Counted from the stretch's first letter, positions 22,754 through 36,869 are shown. The stretch: 64,000 nt of DNA from Harmonia axyridis (GCF_914767665.1 NC_059508.1:25853501-25917500); one strand, 5' to 3'. Notes: generated by a model not told the origin, from the sequence alone. Made by a program: numbers and translations.

Positions 22754-22829
22754 GCGTCTGTGACACGGCACACACAATTATACCAAAGTCACCCTGATGA
22801 GTCCGGTGTGTGTGCCAGGGACGAAACGC
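22754..22829 (+). ncRNA. Hammerhead ribozyme motif with altered 1.1-2.1 pair, B block, unit I
   Basis: Stem III GCGU/ACGC, cleavage triplet GUC (predicted cut after 22758), CUGAUGA at 22794-22800, stem II GUCC/GGAC and GAA are all retained, as are both complementary loops. The one change is the last base of the 3' strand of stem I: GUCACC (22788-22793) replaces GUCACA. The pair next to the cleavage site (1.1-2.1) is therefore U opposite C. This is expected to weaken cleavage. Confidence 0.8.
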
Positions 22830-23435
22830 ATAAGTAGGCATATGTGCTATCCAACAAAAGTATGTTCGCTTTCTTCGGTTGGCAGATCGAATGTCCCTAT
22901 TATCGGGAACAAAAAATAATTTCGGAAATTTGTACTTTGGTTGGGAGACACAAAAATAATATTAAAGTAAATATAATAATTTAACATAATTGTTATATTC
23001 CGCTAAAGATCGAAATGTCGAAATATCAACAGAAAATGGTTTTCTCATTACCTATGTTATAATTATCAACAGAATTTAATATTTATTTTTCAGCTTGCCA
23101 CATCTATCAGAATCAATTATAACCATATATAAGGGGTACATTTGTATTTATCTATGAATATAACCACGCTTAACATGAAACCACGGAATGCAGATTACAG
23201 AAACCACAAAATACAAATATACCCCTAGCTACACTAGCGCCATCTATTTATCCTGTCCGCTGGACATTTTTTCAATGCGAACTGTGGACCATAGATTACA
23301 ATAAAATTAAGCTGGAAATGAAGAAACGAAATACAGATAATTTTGTGGGATTGGAATTTTTTATTTCGAGCACAGTTTAGAAACTATCTGTTTGAAAATT
23401 ATTATTATGATTATATATATTATTATTGAAATTTA
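22830..23435 (+). other. Region downstream of the hammerhead, B block, unit I
   Basis: Counterpart of 16408-17014. The 79-codon ORF of the A block is frameshifted here. It contains TAGATGGCGC on the minus strand (23237-23246), which fits an insect CTCF-type core. No gene is recognised. Confidence 0.5.
23237..23246 (-). promoter_or_regulatory. Possible CTCF-type binding core, unit I
   Basis: The minus strand reads TAGATGGCGC, fitting the Drosophila-style CTCF core WAGRKGGCGC. The A-block counterpart reads TAGAAGGCGC and does not fit. A 10-base match is weak evidence. Confidence 0.25.
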
Positions 23436-23479
23436 ATATGAGGCGCACGCGCACTTCTATATTCTACCTAATAGACTAA

Positions 23480-23521
23480 GGGCCAGTTGCACCATTTGCC
23501 TAAACATTAATTAAAAATTTA
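23480..23521. mobile_element. Truncated foldback MITE at the satellite junction, unit I/II border
   Basis: Left arm of the GGGCCAG MITE, preceded by the start of an R repeat (23436). It breaks off in ATTTAAAC and continues directly as satellite (CCACAAATGCACGAC). The bases AAC are shared by both partners. The same junction recurs at 48563-48604. Confidence 0.75.
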
Positions 23522-26500
23522 AACCACAAATGCACGACTGACTTCTGTTGTTGATTTCATTCGTTTGTTATTTTCTTCAATGTTTCTCATTCTAACACTT
23601 TTCATCGTAATGCACAGGGACGAAAGCTTGACACACGTGTCTACGGAAACCACATTGGTATAAGGGACTGTTCTTACTTCATTCTTTCTGTATAATGATC
23701 AATTATCCAATTAAGCCATTCCACATTGTTGATTTTCTTGGACTCGGATGTCACGCAGGTAGCTATAATCTCCCACGTGGTAAGGTCAATTGCTGCTGTA
23801 ATCACAAATGCACGACTGACTTCTGTTGTTGATTTGATTTGTTTGTTATTTCCTTCAATGTTTCCCATTCTAACACTTCTCATCGTATTGCACAGGGACG
23901 AAAGCTTGACACACGTGTCTATGGAAACCACATTGGTATAAGGGACTGTTCTTATTCCCTTCTTTCTGTATAATGATCAATTATCCAAGTAAGCCATTCC
24001 ACATTGTTGATTTTCTTGGACTCGGATGACACGCAGGTAGCTATTATCTTTTACGTGGTAAGGTCAATTGCTGCTGTAACCACAAATGCACGACTGACTT
24101 CTGTTGTTGATTTCATTTGTTTGTTATTTCCTTTAATGTTTCTCATTCTAACATTTCTCATCGTATTGCACAGGGACGAAAGCTTGACACACGTGTCTAA
24201 GGAAACCACTTTGGTATAAGGGACTGTTCTTATTCCCTTCTTTTTGTTTAATGAACAATTATCCAAGTAAGCCGTTCCACATTGTTCATTTTCTTGGGCT
24301 CGGATGTCACGCAGGTAGCAGTAATCTCCCACGTGGTAAGGTCAATTGCTGCTGTAACCACAAATGCACGACTGACTTCTGTTGTTGATTTCATTCGTTT
24401 GTTATTTTCTTCAATGTTTCTCATTCTAACACTTTTCATCGTATTGCACAGGGACGAAAGCTTGACACGCGTGTCTAAGGAAACCACTTTGGTATAAGGG
24501 ACTGTTCTTATTCCCTTCTTTCTGTTTAATGAACAATTATCCAAGTAAGCCGTTCCACATTGTTGATTTTCTTGGGCTCGGATGTCACGCAGGTAGCTGT
24601 AATCTCCCACGTGGTAAGGTCAATTGCTGCTGTAACCACGAATGCACGACAGACTTCTGTTGTTGATTTCATTCGTTTGTTATTTTCTTCAATGATTCTC
24701 ATTCTAACAATTTTCATCGTATTGCACAGGGACGAAAGCTTGACACGCGTGTCTAAGGAAACCACTTTGGTATAAGGGACTGTTCTTATTCCCTTCTTTT
24801 TGTTTAATGAACAATTATCCAAGTAAGCCATTCCACATTGTTGATTTTCTTGGACTCGGATGTCACGCAGGTAGCTATAATCTCCCACGTGGTGAGGTCA
24901 ATTGCTGCTGTAACCACAAATGCACGACTGACTTCTGTTGTTGATTTCATTCGTTTGTTATTTTCTTCAATGATTCTCATTCTAACACTTTTCATCGTAA
25001 TGCACAGGGACGAAAGCTTGACACGCGTGTCTAAGGAAACCACTTTGGTATAAGGGACTGTTCTTATTCCCTTCTTTTTGTTTAATGAACAATTATCCAA
25101 GTAAGCCGTTCCACATTGTTGATTTTCTTGGGCTCGGATGTCACGCAGGTAGCTGTAATCTCCCACGTGGTAAGGTCAATTGCTGCTGTAACCACGAATG
25201 CACGACTGACTTCTGTTGTTGATTTCATTCGTTTGTTATTTTCTTCAATGATTCTCATTCTAACACTTTTCATCGTATTGCACAGGGACGAAAGCTAGAC
25301 ACGCGTGTCTAAGGAAACCACTTTGGTATAAGGGACTGTTCTTATTCCCTTCTTTGTGTTTAATGAACAATTATCCAAGTAAGCCATTCCACATTGTTGA
25401 TTTTCTTGGACTCGGATGTCACGCAGGTAGCTATAATCTCCCACGTGGTGAGGTCAATTGCTGCTGTTACCACAAATGCACGACTGACTTCTGTTGTTGA
25501 TTTCATTCGTTTGTTATTTTCTTCAATGTTTCTCATTCTAACACTTCTCATCGTATTGCACAGGGACGAAAGCTTGACACACGTGTCTATGGAAACCACA
25601 TTGGTATAAGGGACTGTTCTTATTCCCTTCTTTCTGTATAATGATCAATTATCCAAGTAAGCCATTCCACATTGTTGATTTTCTTGGACTCGGATGACAC
25701 GCAGGTAGCTATTATCTTTTACGTGGTAAGGTCAATTGCTGCTGCAACCACAAATGCACGACTGACTACTGTTGTTGATTTCATTTGTTTGTTATTTCCT
25801 TTAATGTTTCTCATTCTAACATTTCTCATCGTATTGCACAGGGACGAAAGCTTGACACACGTGTCTAAGGAAACCACTTTGGTATAAGGGACTGTTCTTA
25901 TTCCCTTCTTTTTGTTTAATGAACAATTATCCAAGTAAGCCGTTCCACATTGTTCATTTTCTTGGGCTCGGATGTCACGCAGGTAGCTGTAATCTCCCAC
26001 GTGGTAAGGTCAATTGCTGCTGTAACCACAAATGCACGACTGACTTCTGTTGTTGATTTCATTCGTTTGTTATTTTCTTCAATGTTTCTCATTCTAACAC
26101 TTTTCATCGTATTGCACAGGGACGAAAGCTTGACACGCGTGTCTAAGGAAACCACTTTGGTATAAGGGACTGTTCTTATTCCCTTCTTTTTGTTCAAAGA
26201 ACAATTATCCAAGTAAGCCATTCCTCATTGTTGATTTTCTTGGACTCGGATGTCACGCAGGTAGCTATAATCTCCCACGTGGTGAGGTCAATTGCTGCTG
26301 TAACCACAAATGCACGACTGACTTCTATTGTTGATTTCATTCGTTTGTTATTTTCTTCAATGATTCTCATTCTAACACTTTTCATCGTATTGCACAGGGA
26401 CGAAAGCTTGACACGCGTGTCTAAGGAAACCACTTTGGTATAAGGGACTGTTCTTATTCCCTTCTTTTTGTTTAATGAACAATTATCCAAGTAAGCAATT

Positions 26501-29500
26501 CCACATTGTTGATTTTCTTGGACTCGGATGTCACGCCGGTAGCTATAGTCTCCCACGTGGTAAGGTCAATTGCTGCTGTAACCACAAATGCACGACTGAC
26601 TTCTGTTGTTGATTTCATTTGTTCGTTATTTCCTTTAATGTTTCTCATTCTAACACTTTTCATCGTATTGCACAGGGACGAAAGCTTGACACGCGTGTCT
26701 ACGGAAACCACTTTGGTATAAGGGACTGTTCTTATTCCCTTCTTTTTGTTCAAAGAACAATTATCCAAGTAAGCCATTCCACATTGTTGATTTTCTTGGA
26801 CTCGGATGTCACGCAGGTAGCTATAATCTCCCACGTGGTAAGGTCAATTGCTGCTGTAACCACAATTGGACGGCTGACTTCTGTTGTTGATTTCATTTGT
26901 TTGTTATTTCCTTCAATGTTTCTCATTCTAACACTTCTCATCGTATTGCACAGTGACGAAAGCTTGACACACGTGTCTATGGAAACCACATTGGTATAAG
27001 GGACTGTTCTTATTCCCTTCTTTCTGTATGATGATCAATTATCCAAGTAAGCCATTCCACATTGTTGATTTTCTTGGACTCGGATGACACGCGATTAGCT
27101 ATAATCTCCCACGTGGTAAGGTCAATTGCTGCTGTAACCACAAATGCACGACTGACTTCTGTTGTTGATTTCATTTGTTTGTTATTTCCTTCTATGTTTC
27201 TCATTCTAACACTTTTCATCGTATTGCACAGGAACGAAAGCTTGACACAGGTGTCTAAGGAAACCACTTTGGTATAAGGGACTGTTCTTATTCCCTTCTT
27301 TTTGTTAAATGATCAATTATCCAAGTAAGCCATTCCACATTGTTGATTTTCTTGGACTCGGATGTCACGCAGGTAGCTATAAGCTCAAACGTGGTAAAGT
27401 CAATTGCTGCTGTAATCACAAATGCACGACTGACTTCTGTTGTTGATTTGATTTGTTTGTTATTTCCTTCAATGTTTCTCATTCTAACACTTCTCATCGT
27501 ATTGCACAGGGACGAAAGCTTGACACACGTGTCTAAAGAAACCACATTGGTATAAGGGACTGTTCTTATTCCCTTCTTTCTGTATAATGATCAATTATCC
27601 AAGTAAGCCATTCCACATTGTTGATTTTCTTGGACTCGGATGACACGCAGGTAGCTATTATCTTTTACGTGGTAAGGTCAATTGCTGCTGCAACCACAAA
27701 TGCACGACTGACTTCTGTTGTTGATTTCATTTGTTTGTTATTTCCTTTAATGTTTCTCATTCTAACATTTCTCATCGTATTGCACAGGGACGAAAGCTTG
27801 ACACACGTGTCTAAGGAAACCACTTTGGTATAAGGGACTGTTCTTATTCCCTTCTTTTTGTTTAATGAACAATTATCCAAGTAAGCAATTCCACATTGTT
27901 GATTTTCTTGGACTCGGATGTCACGCCGGTAGCTATAGTCTCCCACGTGGTAAGGTCAATTGCTGCTGTAACCACAAATGCACGACTGACTTCTGTTGTT
28001 GATTTCATTTGTTCGTTATTTCCTTCAATGTTTCTCATTCTAACACTTTTCATCGTATTGCACAGGGACGAAAGCTTGACACGCGTGTCTACGGAAACCA
28101 CTTTGGTATAAGGGACTGTTCTTATTCCCTTCTTTTTGTTTAATGAACAATTATCCAAGTAAGCCGTTCCACATTGTTGATTTTCTTTGGCTCGGATGTC
28201 ACGCAGGTAGCTGTAATCTCCCACGTGGTAAGGTCAATTGCTGCTGTAACCACGAATGCACGACTGACTTCTGTTGTTGATTTCATTTGTTCGTTATTTC
28301 TTTTAATGTTTCTCATTCTAACACTTTTCATCGTATTGCACAGGGAAGAAAGCTTGACACGCGTGTCTACGGAAACCACTTTGGTATAAGGGACTGTTCT
28401 TATTCCCTTCTTTTTGTTTAATGAACAATTATCCAAGTAAGCAATTCCACATTGTTGATTTTCTTGGACTCGGATGTCACGCCGGTAGCTATAGTCTCCC
28501 ACGTGGTAAGGTCAATTGCTGCTGTAACCACAAATGCACGACTGACTTCTGTTGTTGATTTCATTTGTTCGTTATTTCCTTTAATGTTTCTCATTCTAAC
28601 ACTTTTCATCGTATTGCACAGGGACGAAAGCTTGACACGCGTGTCTACGGAAACCACTTTGGTATAAGGGACTGTTCTTATTCCCTTCTTTCTGTATAAT
28701 GATCAATTATCCAAGTAAGCCATTCCACATTGTTGATTTTCTTGGACTCGGATGACACGCAGGTAGCTATTATCTTTTACGTGGTAAGGTCAATTGCTGC
28801 TGCAACCACAAATGCACGACTGACTTCTGTTGTTGATTTCATTTGTTTGTTATTTCCTTTAATGTTTCTCATTCTAACATTTCTCATCGTATTGCACAGG
28901 GACGAAAGCTTGACACACGTGTCTAAGGAAACCACTTTGGTATAAGGGACTGTTCTTATTCCCTTCTTTCTGTATAATGATCAATTATCCAAGTAAGCCA
29001 TTCCACATTGTTGATTTTCTTGGACTCGGATGACACGCAGGTAGCTATTATCTTTTACGTGGTAAGGTCAATTGCTGCTGTAACCACAAATGCACGACTG
29101 ACTTCTATTGTTGATTTCATTCGTTTGTTATTTTCTTCAATGATTCTCATTCTAACACTTTTCATCGTATTGCACAGGGACGAAAGCTTGACACGCGTGT
29201 CTAAGGAAACCACTTTGGTATAAGGGACTGTTCTTATTCCCTTCTTTTTGTTTAATGAACAATTATCCAAGTAAGCCATTCCACATTGTTGATTTTCTTG
29301 GACTCGGATGTCACGCAGGTAGCTATAATCTCCCACGTGGTGAGGTCAATTGCTGCTGTAACCACAAATGCAAGACTGACTTCTGTTGTTGATTTCATTC
29401 GTTTGTTATTTTCTTCAATGATTCTCATTCTAACACTTCTCATCGTATTGCACAGGGACGAAAGCTTGACACACGTGTCTATGGAAACCACATTGGTATA

Positions 29501-30245
29501 AGGGACTGTTCTTATTCCCTTCTTTCTGTATAATGATCAATTATCCAAGTAAGCCATTCCACATTGTTGATTTTCTTGGACTCGGATGACACGCAGTTAG
29601 CTATTATCTTTCACGTGGTAAGGTCAATTGCTGCTGTAACCACAAATGCACGACTGACTTCTGTTGTTGATTTCATTTGTTTGTTATTTCCTTTAATGTT
29701 TCTCATTCTAACATTTCTCATCGTATTGCACAGGGACGAAAGCTTGACACACGTGTCTAAGGAAACCACTTTGGTATAAGGGACTGTTCTTATTCCCTTC
29801 TTTTTGTTTAATGAACAATTATCCAAGTAAGCCGTTCCACATTGTTCATTTTCTTGGGCTCGGATGTCACGCAGGTAGCTGTAATCTCCCACGTGGTAAG
29901 GTTAATTGCTGCTGTACCACAAATGCACCACTGACTTCTGTTGTTGATTTCATTTGTTTGTTATTTCCTTCTATGATTCTCATTCTAACACTTTTCATCG
30001 TATTGCACAAGGACGAAAGCTTGACACGCGTGTCTAAGGAAACCACTTTGGTATAAGGGACTGTTCTTATTCCCTTCTTTTTGTTTAATGAACAATTATC
30101 CAAGTAAGCCGTTCCACATTGTTGATTTTCTTGGACTCGGATGTCACGCAGGTAGCTATAATCTCCCACGTGGTAAGGTCAATTGCTGCTGTAATCACAA
30201 ATGCACGACTGACTTCTGTTGTTGATTTGATTTGTTTGTTATTTC
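23522..30245 (+). repeat. 278-bp satellite, forward array, unit II
   Basis: About 24 monomers, the only forward array seen complete apart from its near-identical copy in unit III. It starts inside a monomer at the MITE junction and ends inside a monomer at the USP10 fragment. From 25523 onward it matches unit I (438 onward) monomer by monomer. The exception is the monomer near 26784-26900, where unit I has a different first half. Confidence 0.95.
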
Positions 30246-30248
30246 TAG

Positions 30249-30385
30249 GATATCAGTGAAAATTCAAGTTTCTATCATGGTTAGTAATATTTTTAAATTT
30301 TCAGAATTTCTAAAGAACTATTGAATTGCTGGGACGCAAACCAGTTTTAAATCCAGGTGTTTACGAAACAAAAGTATTTTTTGTT
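30249..30385 (+). pseudogene. USP10 exon fragment, unit II
   Basis: Copy of the 5164-5300 fragment at the same place between forward array and S1, including the TGA and the break just after the Cys codon. Confidence 0.85.
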
Positions 30386-31324
30386 GGAGATCACATATGT
30401 TGAAATTGATAGATACAATTGAATTGTTATTATTCATTTCATAGTAGAAACTGGTATTCGTCCGAAGAAACATGAATAGAATTGGGATTTTATAAATAAA
30501 AAAATATAAAAATTGAATATAAGATTCTAACATATGAATTTAGCAATAAAGAGTTCTAATAATGACAATATAAGATTCTACATTCGAAATTTAATGCCGT
30601 CTTTTTAATCGATTGCAGAGTTCATTCATTTGAAACCTCGCTTTCATATTTCACATGCATTGTCATTTCTAGACATTACTCTATTTCATTGGTCAATTAT
30701 TCATTGTTTGATTCTGAATTGCAAAACGACGAATTTTTCTATTCTTTTAAATCTGAGGTCTAAAAATGTAAAAGAATCGAATAGACTTGACCAATCCTTA
30801 TTCAGAAGCAAATTCTAGAGGTTTTAGGCATGTACATTAGTAAATGGTGGAACATCCAAAATGTTACCAAATCGAGGCCTATGCCATTGAATAGTTGGTA
30901 TCCCAGACAATCGAAACTATTAGCGTACACCAGATGTAAATTATAAGCACAGACCTTTAACTGTAGTAAGAGAGAAATTCAATATATTCTGAGTTCTCAT
31001 GTCTAATATCCAGGATGATAAAATTCAGAGAAATCCAATTTGACCTTGGACAGAACTTTTTTTTGAGTAATTATTCAACTAAGTTTTGATTTTCAAGTGA
31101 ATTAGAGGACCAATAGAAAAAAGAAATTTTATAGTAATCAGAGACGAGAATTCTCCAAAAAAATTGTTCTGCCCCAAGAAAAAGAATAATAGGTTATAAA
31201 ACGGAAATTAATGAGTGTTTTGTTTTGGGTCATTATAGATATAGGTTAATTCAGAGTTCATGACTGGTATATTTGTGATTTTTGTGAAACAAAAAAAAAT
31301 TACATGATTCGAGTGCATGAGGTA
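30386..31324 (-). repeat. Spacer segment S1, unit II
   Basis: Same as 5301-6239. It is the inverted counterpart of 40094-41026 within this unit. No gene is visible. Confidence 0.85.
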
Positions 31325-34300
31325 AACAAATGAAATCAACAACAGAAGTCAGTCGTGCATTTGTGGTTACAGCAGCAATTGACCTTACCACGTGGGAAAT
31401 TATAGCTAGCTGCGTGACATCCTAGTCCAAGAAAATCAACAATGTGGAATGGCTTACTTGGATAATTGTTCATCAAAAAGAAAAAAAGGAAGAAGATCAG
31501 TCCCTCATACCAAAGTGGTTTCCTTAGACACGTGTGTCAAGCTTTCATCCCTCAGCAATACGACAAAAAGTGTTAGAGTAAGAAACATTGTAGGAAATAA
31601 CAAACGAATGAAATCAACAACAGAAGTCAACCGTCCAGTTTTGGATACAGCAGCAATTGACCTTACCACGTGGGAGGAAATCAAAAATGTGGAATGGCTT
31701 AATAAGAAACATTGGAGGAAATAACAAACAAATGAAATCAACAACAGAAGTCAGCCGTCCAGTTTTGGTTACAGCAGCAATTGACCGTACCAATTGAGAG
31801 ATTGTAGCTACATGCGTGACATCCGAGACCAAGAAAAACAACAATGTGAAATGGCTTACTTGGATAATTGTTCATTAAACGAAAAGAAGAGAATAAGAAC
31901 AGTCCCTTATATCAATGTGTTTTCTTTAGACACGTGTGTCAAGCTTTCGTCTCTGTGCAATACGATAAAAAGTGTTAGAATGAGGAAGATTGAAGGAAAT
32001 AACAAACGAATGAAATCAACAACAGAAGTCAGTCGTGCATTTGTGGTTACAGCAGCAATTGACCTCACCAAATGAGAGATTATAGCTACCTGCGTGACAT
32101 CCGAGACCAAGAAAAACAACAATGTGAAATGGCTTACTTGGATAATTGTTCATCAAACAAAAAGAAGAGAATAAGAACAGTCCATTATATTAATGTGGTT
32201 TCCTTAGACACGTGTGCCAAGCTTTCGTCTCTGTGCAATACGATGAAAAGTGTTAGAATGAGGAAGATTGAAGGAAATAACAAACAAATGAAATCAACCA
32301 TAGAAGTCAATCGTGCATTTGTGGTTACAGCAGCAATTGACCTTACCAATTGAGAGATTATAGCTACCTGCGTGACATCCGAGACCAAGAAAAACAACAA
32401 TGTGAAATGGCTTACTTGGATAATTGTTCATTAAACAAAAAGAAGAGAATAAGAACAGTCCCTTATATTAATGTGGTTTCCTTAGACACGTGTGCCAAGC
32501 TTTCGTCTCTGTGCAATACGATGAAAAGTGTTAGAATGAGGAAGATTGAAGGAAATAACGAACGAATGAAATCAACAACAGAAGTCAGTCGTGCATTTGT
32601 GGTTACAGCAGCAATTGACCTCACCAAATGAGAGATTATAGCTACCTGCGTGACATCCGAGACCAAGAAAAACAACAATGTGAAATGGCTTACTTGGATA
32701 ATTGTTCATCAAACAAAAAGAAGAGAATAAGAACAGTCCATTATATCAATGTGGTTTCCTTAGACACGTGTGTCAAGCTTTCGTCCCTGTGCAATACGAT
32801 GAAAAGTGTTAGAATGAGAAACATTGAATTTAACAACAAACAAATGAAATCAACAACAGAAGTCAACCGTCCATTTATTGTTAAAGCAGCAATTGATCTT
32901 ACCACGTGGGAGATTATAGCTACCTGCGTGACATCCGAGTCCAAGAAAATCAACAATGTGAAAAGGCTTATCTGGATAATTGTTCATCTAACAGAAAAAA
33001 GGGAATAAGAACAGTCCCTCATACCAGTGTTGATTCCTTAAACACGTGTGTCAAGCTTTCGTCCGTGTGCAATACGATGAAAAGTGTTAGAATGAGAAAC
33101 ATTGAAGGAAATTTCAAACAAATGAAATCAACAACAGAAGTCAGTCGTGCATTTATGGTTACAGCTGCAATTGACCTTACCACGTGGGAAATTATAGCTA
33201 GCTGCGTGACATCCTAGTCCAAGAAAAACAACAATGTGAAATGGCTTACTTGGATAATTGTTCATCAAACAAAAAGAAGAGAATAAGAACAGTCCATTAT
33301 ATCAATGTGGTTTCCTTAGACACGTGTGTCAAGCTTTCGTCCCTGTGCAATACGATGAAAAGTGTTAGAATGAGAAACATTGAATTTAACAACAAACAAA
33401 TGAAATCAACAACAGAAGTCAACCGTCCATTTATTGTTAAAGCAGCAATTGATCTTACCACGTGGGAGATTATAGCTACCTGCGTGACATCCGAGTCCAA
33501 GAAAATCAACAATGTGAAAAGGCTTATCTGGATAATTGTTCATCTAACAGAAAAAAGGGAATAAGAACAGTCCCTCATACCAGTGTTGATTCCTTAAACA
33601 CGTGTGTCAAGCTTTCGTCCGTGTGCAATACGATGAAAAGTGTTAGAATGAGAAACATTGAAGGAAATTTCAAACAAATGAAATCAACAACAGAAGTCAG
33701 TCGTGCATTTATGGTTACAGCTGCAATTGACCTTACCACGTGGGAGATTATAGCAACCTGCGTGACATCCGAGTCCAAGAAAATCAACAATGTGGAATGG
33801 CTTACTTGGATAATTGTTGATTAAACGAAAAAAAGGGAATAAGAACAGTCCCTCATACCAAAGTGGTTTTCTCAGACACGTGTGTCAAGCTTTCGTCCCT
33901 GTGCAATACGATGAAAAGTGTTAGAATGAGAAACATAGAAGGAAATAACAAACGAATGAAATCAACAACAGAAGTCAGTCGTGCATTTGTGGTTACAGCA
34001 GCAATTGACCTTACCACGTGGGAATTTATAGCTAGCTGCGTGACATCCTAGTCCAAGAAAATCAACAATGTGGAATGGCTTACTTGGATAATTGTTCATC
34101 AAAAAGAAAAAAAGGAAGAAGATCAGTCCCTCATACCAAAGTGGTTTCCTTAGACACGTGTGTCAAGCTTTCGTCACTGTGCAATACGATGAAAAGTGTT
34201 AGAATGAGAAACATTGAAGAAAATAACAAACGAATTAAATCAACAACAGAAGTCAGTCGTGCATTTGTGGTTACAGCAGCAATTGACCTTACCACGTGGG

Positions 34301-36143
34301 AGATTATAGCTACCTGCGTGACATCCGAGTCCAAGAAAATCAACAATGTGGAATGGCTTACTTGGATAATTGTTCATTTAACAAGAAGAAGGGAATAAGA
34401 ACAGTCCCTCATACCAAAGTGGTTTCCTTAGACACGCGTGTCAAGCTTTCGTCCCTGTGCAATACGATGAAAAGTGTTAGAATGAGAAACATTGAAGGAA
34501 ATAACAAACAAATCAAATCAACAACAGAAGTCAGTCGTGCATTTGTGATTACAGCAGCAATTGACCTTACCACGTTTGAGATTATAGCTACCTGCGTGAC
34601 ATCCGAGTCCAAGATAATCAACAATGTGGAATGGCTTACTTGGATAATTGATCATTATACAGAAAGAAGGGAATAAGAACAGTCCCTTATACCAAAGTGG
34701 TTTCCTTAGACACGTGTGTCAAGCTTTCGTCCCTGTGCAATACGATGAGAAATGTTAGAATGAGAAACATTAAAGGAAATAACAAACAAATGAAATCAAC
34801 AACAGAAGTCAGTCGTGCATTTGTGGTTGCAGCAGCAATTGACCTTACCACGTGGGAGATTATAGCTACCTGCGTGACATCCGAGTCCAAGATAATCAAC
34901 AATGTGGAATGGCCTACTTGGATAATTGTTGATTAAACAAAAAAAAGAGAATGAGAGAAGTCCCTTATACCAAAGTATTTTCCTTAGACACGAGTGTCAA
35001 GCTTTCGTCCCTGTGCAATTTGATGAAAAGTGTTAGAATGAGAAACATAGAAGGAAATAACAAACAAATGAAATCAACAACAGAAGTCAGTCGTGCATTT
35101 GTGGTTACAGCAGCAATTGACCTTACCACGTGGGAGCTTATAGCTACCTGCGTGACATCCGAGTCCAAGAAAATCAACAATGTGGAATGGCTTACTTGGA
35201 TAATTGTTGATTGAACAAAAAGAAGGGAATAAGAACAGTCCCTCATACCAAAGTGGTTTTCTTAGACACGTGTGTCAAGCTTTCGTCCCTGTGCAATACG
35301 ATGAAAAGTGTTAGAATGAGAAACATTGAAGGAAATAACAAACAAATGAAATCAACAACAGAAGTCAGTCGTGCATTTGTGATTTCAGCAGCAATTGACC
35401 TTACCACGTGGAAGATTATAGCTACCTGCGTGACATCCGAGTCCAAGAAAATCAACAATGTGGAATGACTTACTTGGATAATTGATCATTATACAGAAAG
35501 AATGAAGTAAGAACAGTCCCTTATACGAATGTGGTTTCCATAAACACGTGTGTCAAGCTTTCGTCCCTGTGCAATACGATGAAAAGTGTAAGAATGAGAA
35601 ACATAGAAGGAAAAAACAAACAAATGAAATCAACAACAGAAGTCAGTCGTGCATTTGTGGTTACAGCAGCAATTGACCTTACCACGTGGGAGATTCTAGC
35701 TACCTGCGTGACATCCGAGTCCAAGAAAATCAACAATGTGGAATGGCTTACTTGGATAATTGTTCATTAAACAAAAAGAAGGGAATAAGAACAGTCCCTT
35801 ATACCAAAGTGGTTTCCTTAGACACGCGTGTCAAACTTTCGTCCCTGTGCAATACGATGAAATGTGTAAGAATGAGAAACATTGAAGAAAATAACAAACG
35901 AATGAAATCAACAACAGAAGTCAGTCGTGCATTTGTGGTTACAGCAGCAATTGACCTTACCACGTGGGAGATTATAGCTACCTGCGTGACATCCGAGTCC
36001 AAGAAAATCAACAATGTGGAATGGCCCACTTGGATAATTGTTGATCAAACAAAAAAAAAGGGAATAAGAACAGTCCCTTATACCAAAGTGGTTTCCTTAG
36101 ACACGCGTGTCAAGCTTTCGTCCCTGTGCAATACGATGAAAAA
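31325..36143 (-). repeat. 278-bp satellite, inverted array, unit II
   Basis: About 17 monomers including the truncated left-edge monomer and the 556-bp dimer duplication described for unit I. Here the first dimer copy ends with a TAG-containing variant (CATCCTAGTCC near 33215) where unit I has CATCCTTGTCC. Confidence 0.95.
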
Positions 36144-36869
36144 TTGACCAATCTTTATTCAGAAGCAAATTCTAGAGGTTTTAGGCATGTACATTAGTAA
36201 ATGGTGGAACATCCAAAATGTTACCAAATCGAGGCCTATGCCATTGAATAGTTGGTATCCCAGACAATCGAAACTACTAGCGTACACCAGATGTAAATTA
36301 TAAGCACAGACCTTCAACTGTACTAAGAGAGAAATTCAATATATTCTGAGTTCTCATGTCTAATATCCAGGATAATAAAATTTAAAGAAATCCAATCTGA
36401 CCTTGGACAGAACTTTTTTTTGAGTAATTATTCAACTGAGTTTAGATTTTCAAGTGAATTAGAGGACCAATAGAAAAAAGAAATTTCATAGTAATCAGAG
36501 ACGAGAATTCTCCAAAAAAATTGTTCTGACCCAGGAAAAGGAATAATAGGTTATAAAACGGAAATTAATGAGTGTTTTGTTTTGGGTCATTATAGATATA
36601 GGTTAATTCAGAGTTCATGACTGGTATATTTGTGATTTTTGTGAAACAAAAAAAAATTACATGATTCGAGTGCATGAGGTACGATCTTCCAAAATATCCT
36701 CATTTATCTAGGTTACAGAAGTAGGAGAACGTAGCGCCGCTGAACACAGGGGAAAATTATGAAGTTTGGTCAAGTTTTTTTTTATTATATTGAGCGAAAT
36801 TCACCTGATTTCAAGAGCAAAGAAAAAAGAATAAAGAGTCCAAAGTCCTGAAATAGCTAATACTGTTTA
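36144..36869 (-). repeat. Spacer segment S2, unit II
   Basis: Same as 11058-11783. Inverted partner of S3 at 39905 onward. Confidence 0.85.

Larger units (their letters stand above)
1..23521. repeat. 25-kb macrosatellite, unit I (left-truncated)
   Basis: First visible copy of the large tandem unit. It starts inside a forward satellite array and ends where a truncated MITE meets the next forward array. Every block recurs in the same order and orientation about 25,085 bp further right: the exon fragment at 5164, USP10 copy A at 12420, the hammerhead at 16332 and copy B at 18856. Positions 1 to about 437 do not match the aligned part of unit II (25086-25522). The forward array of this unit therefore has a different monomer composition at its visible left end. 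Confidence 0.95.
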
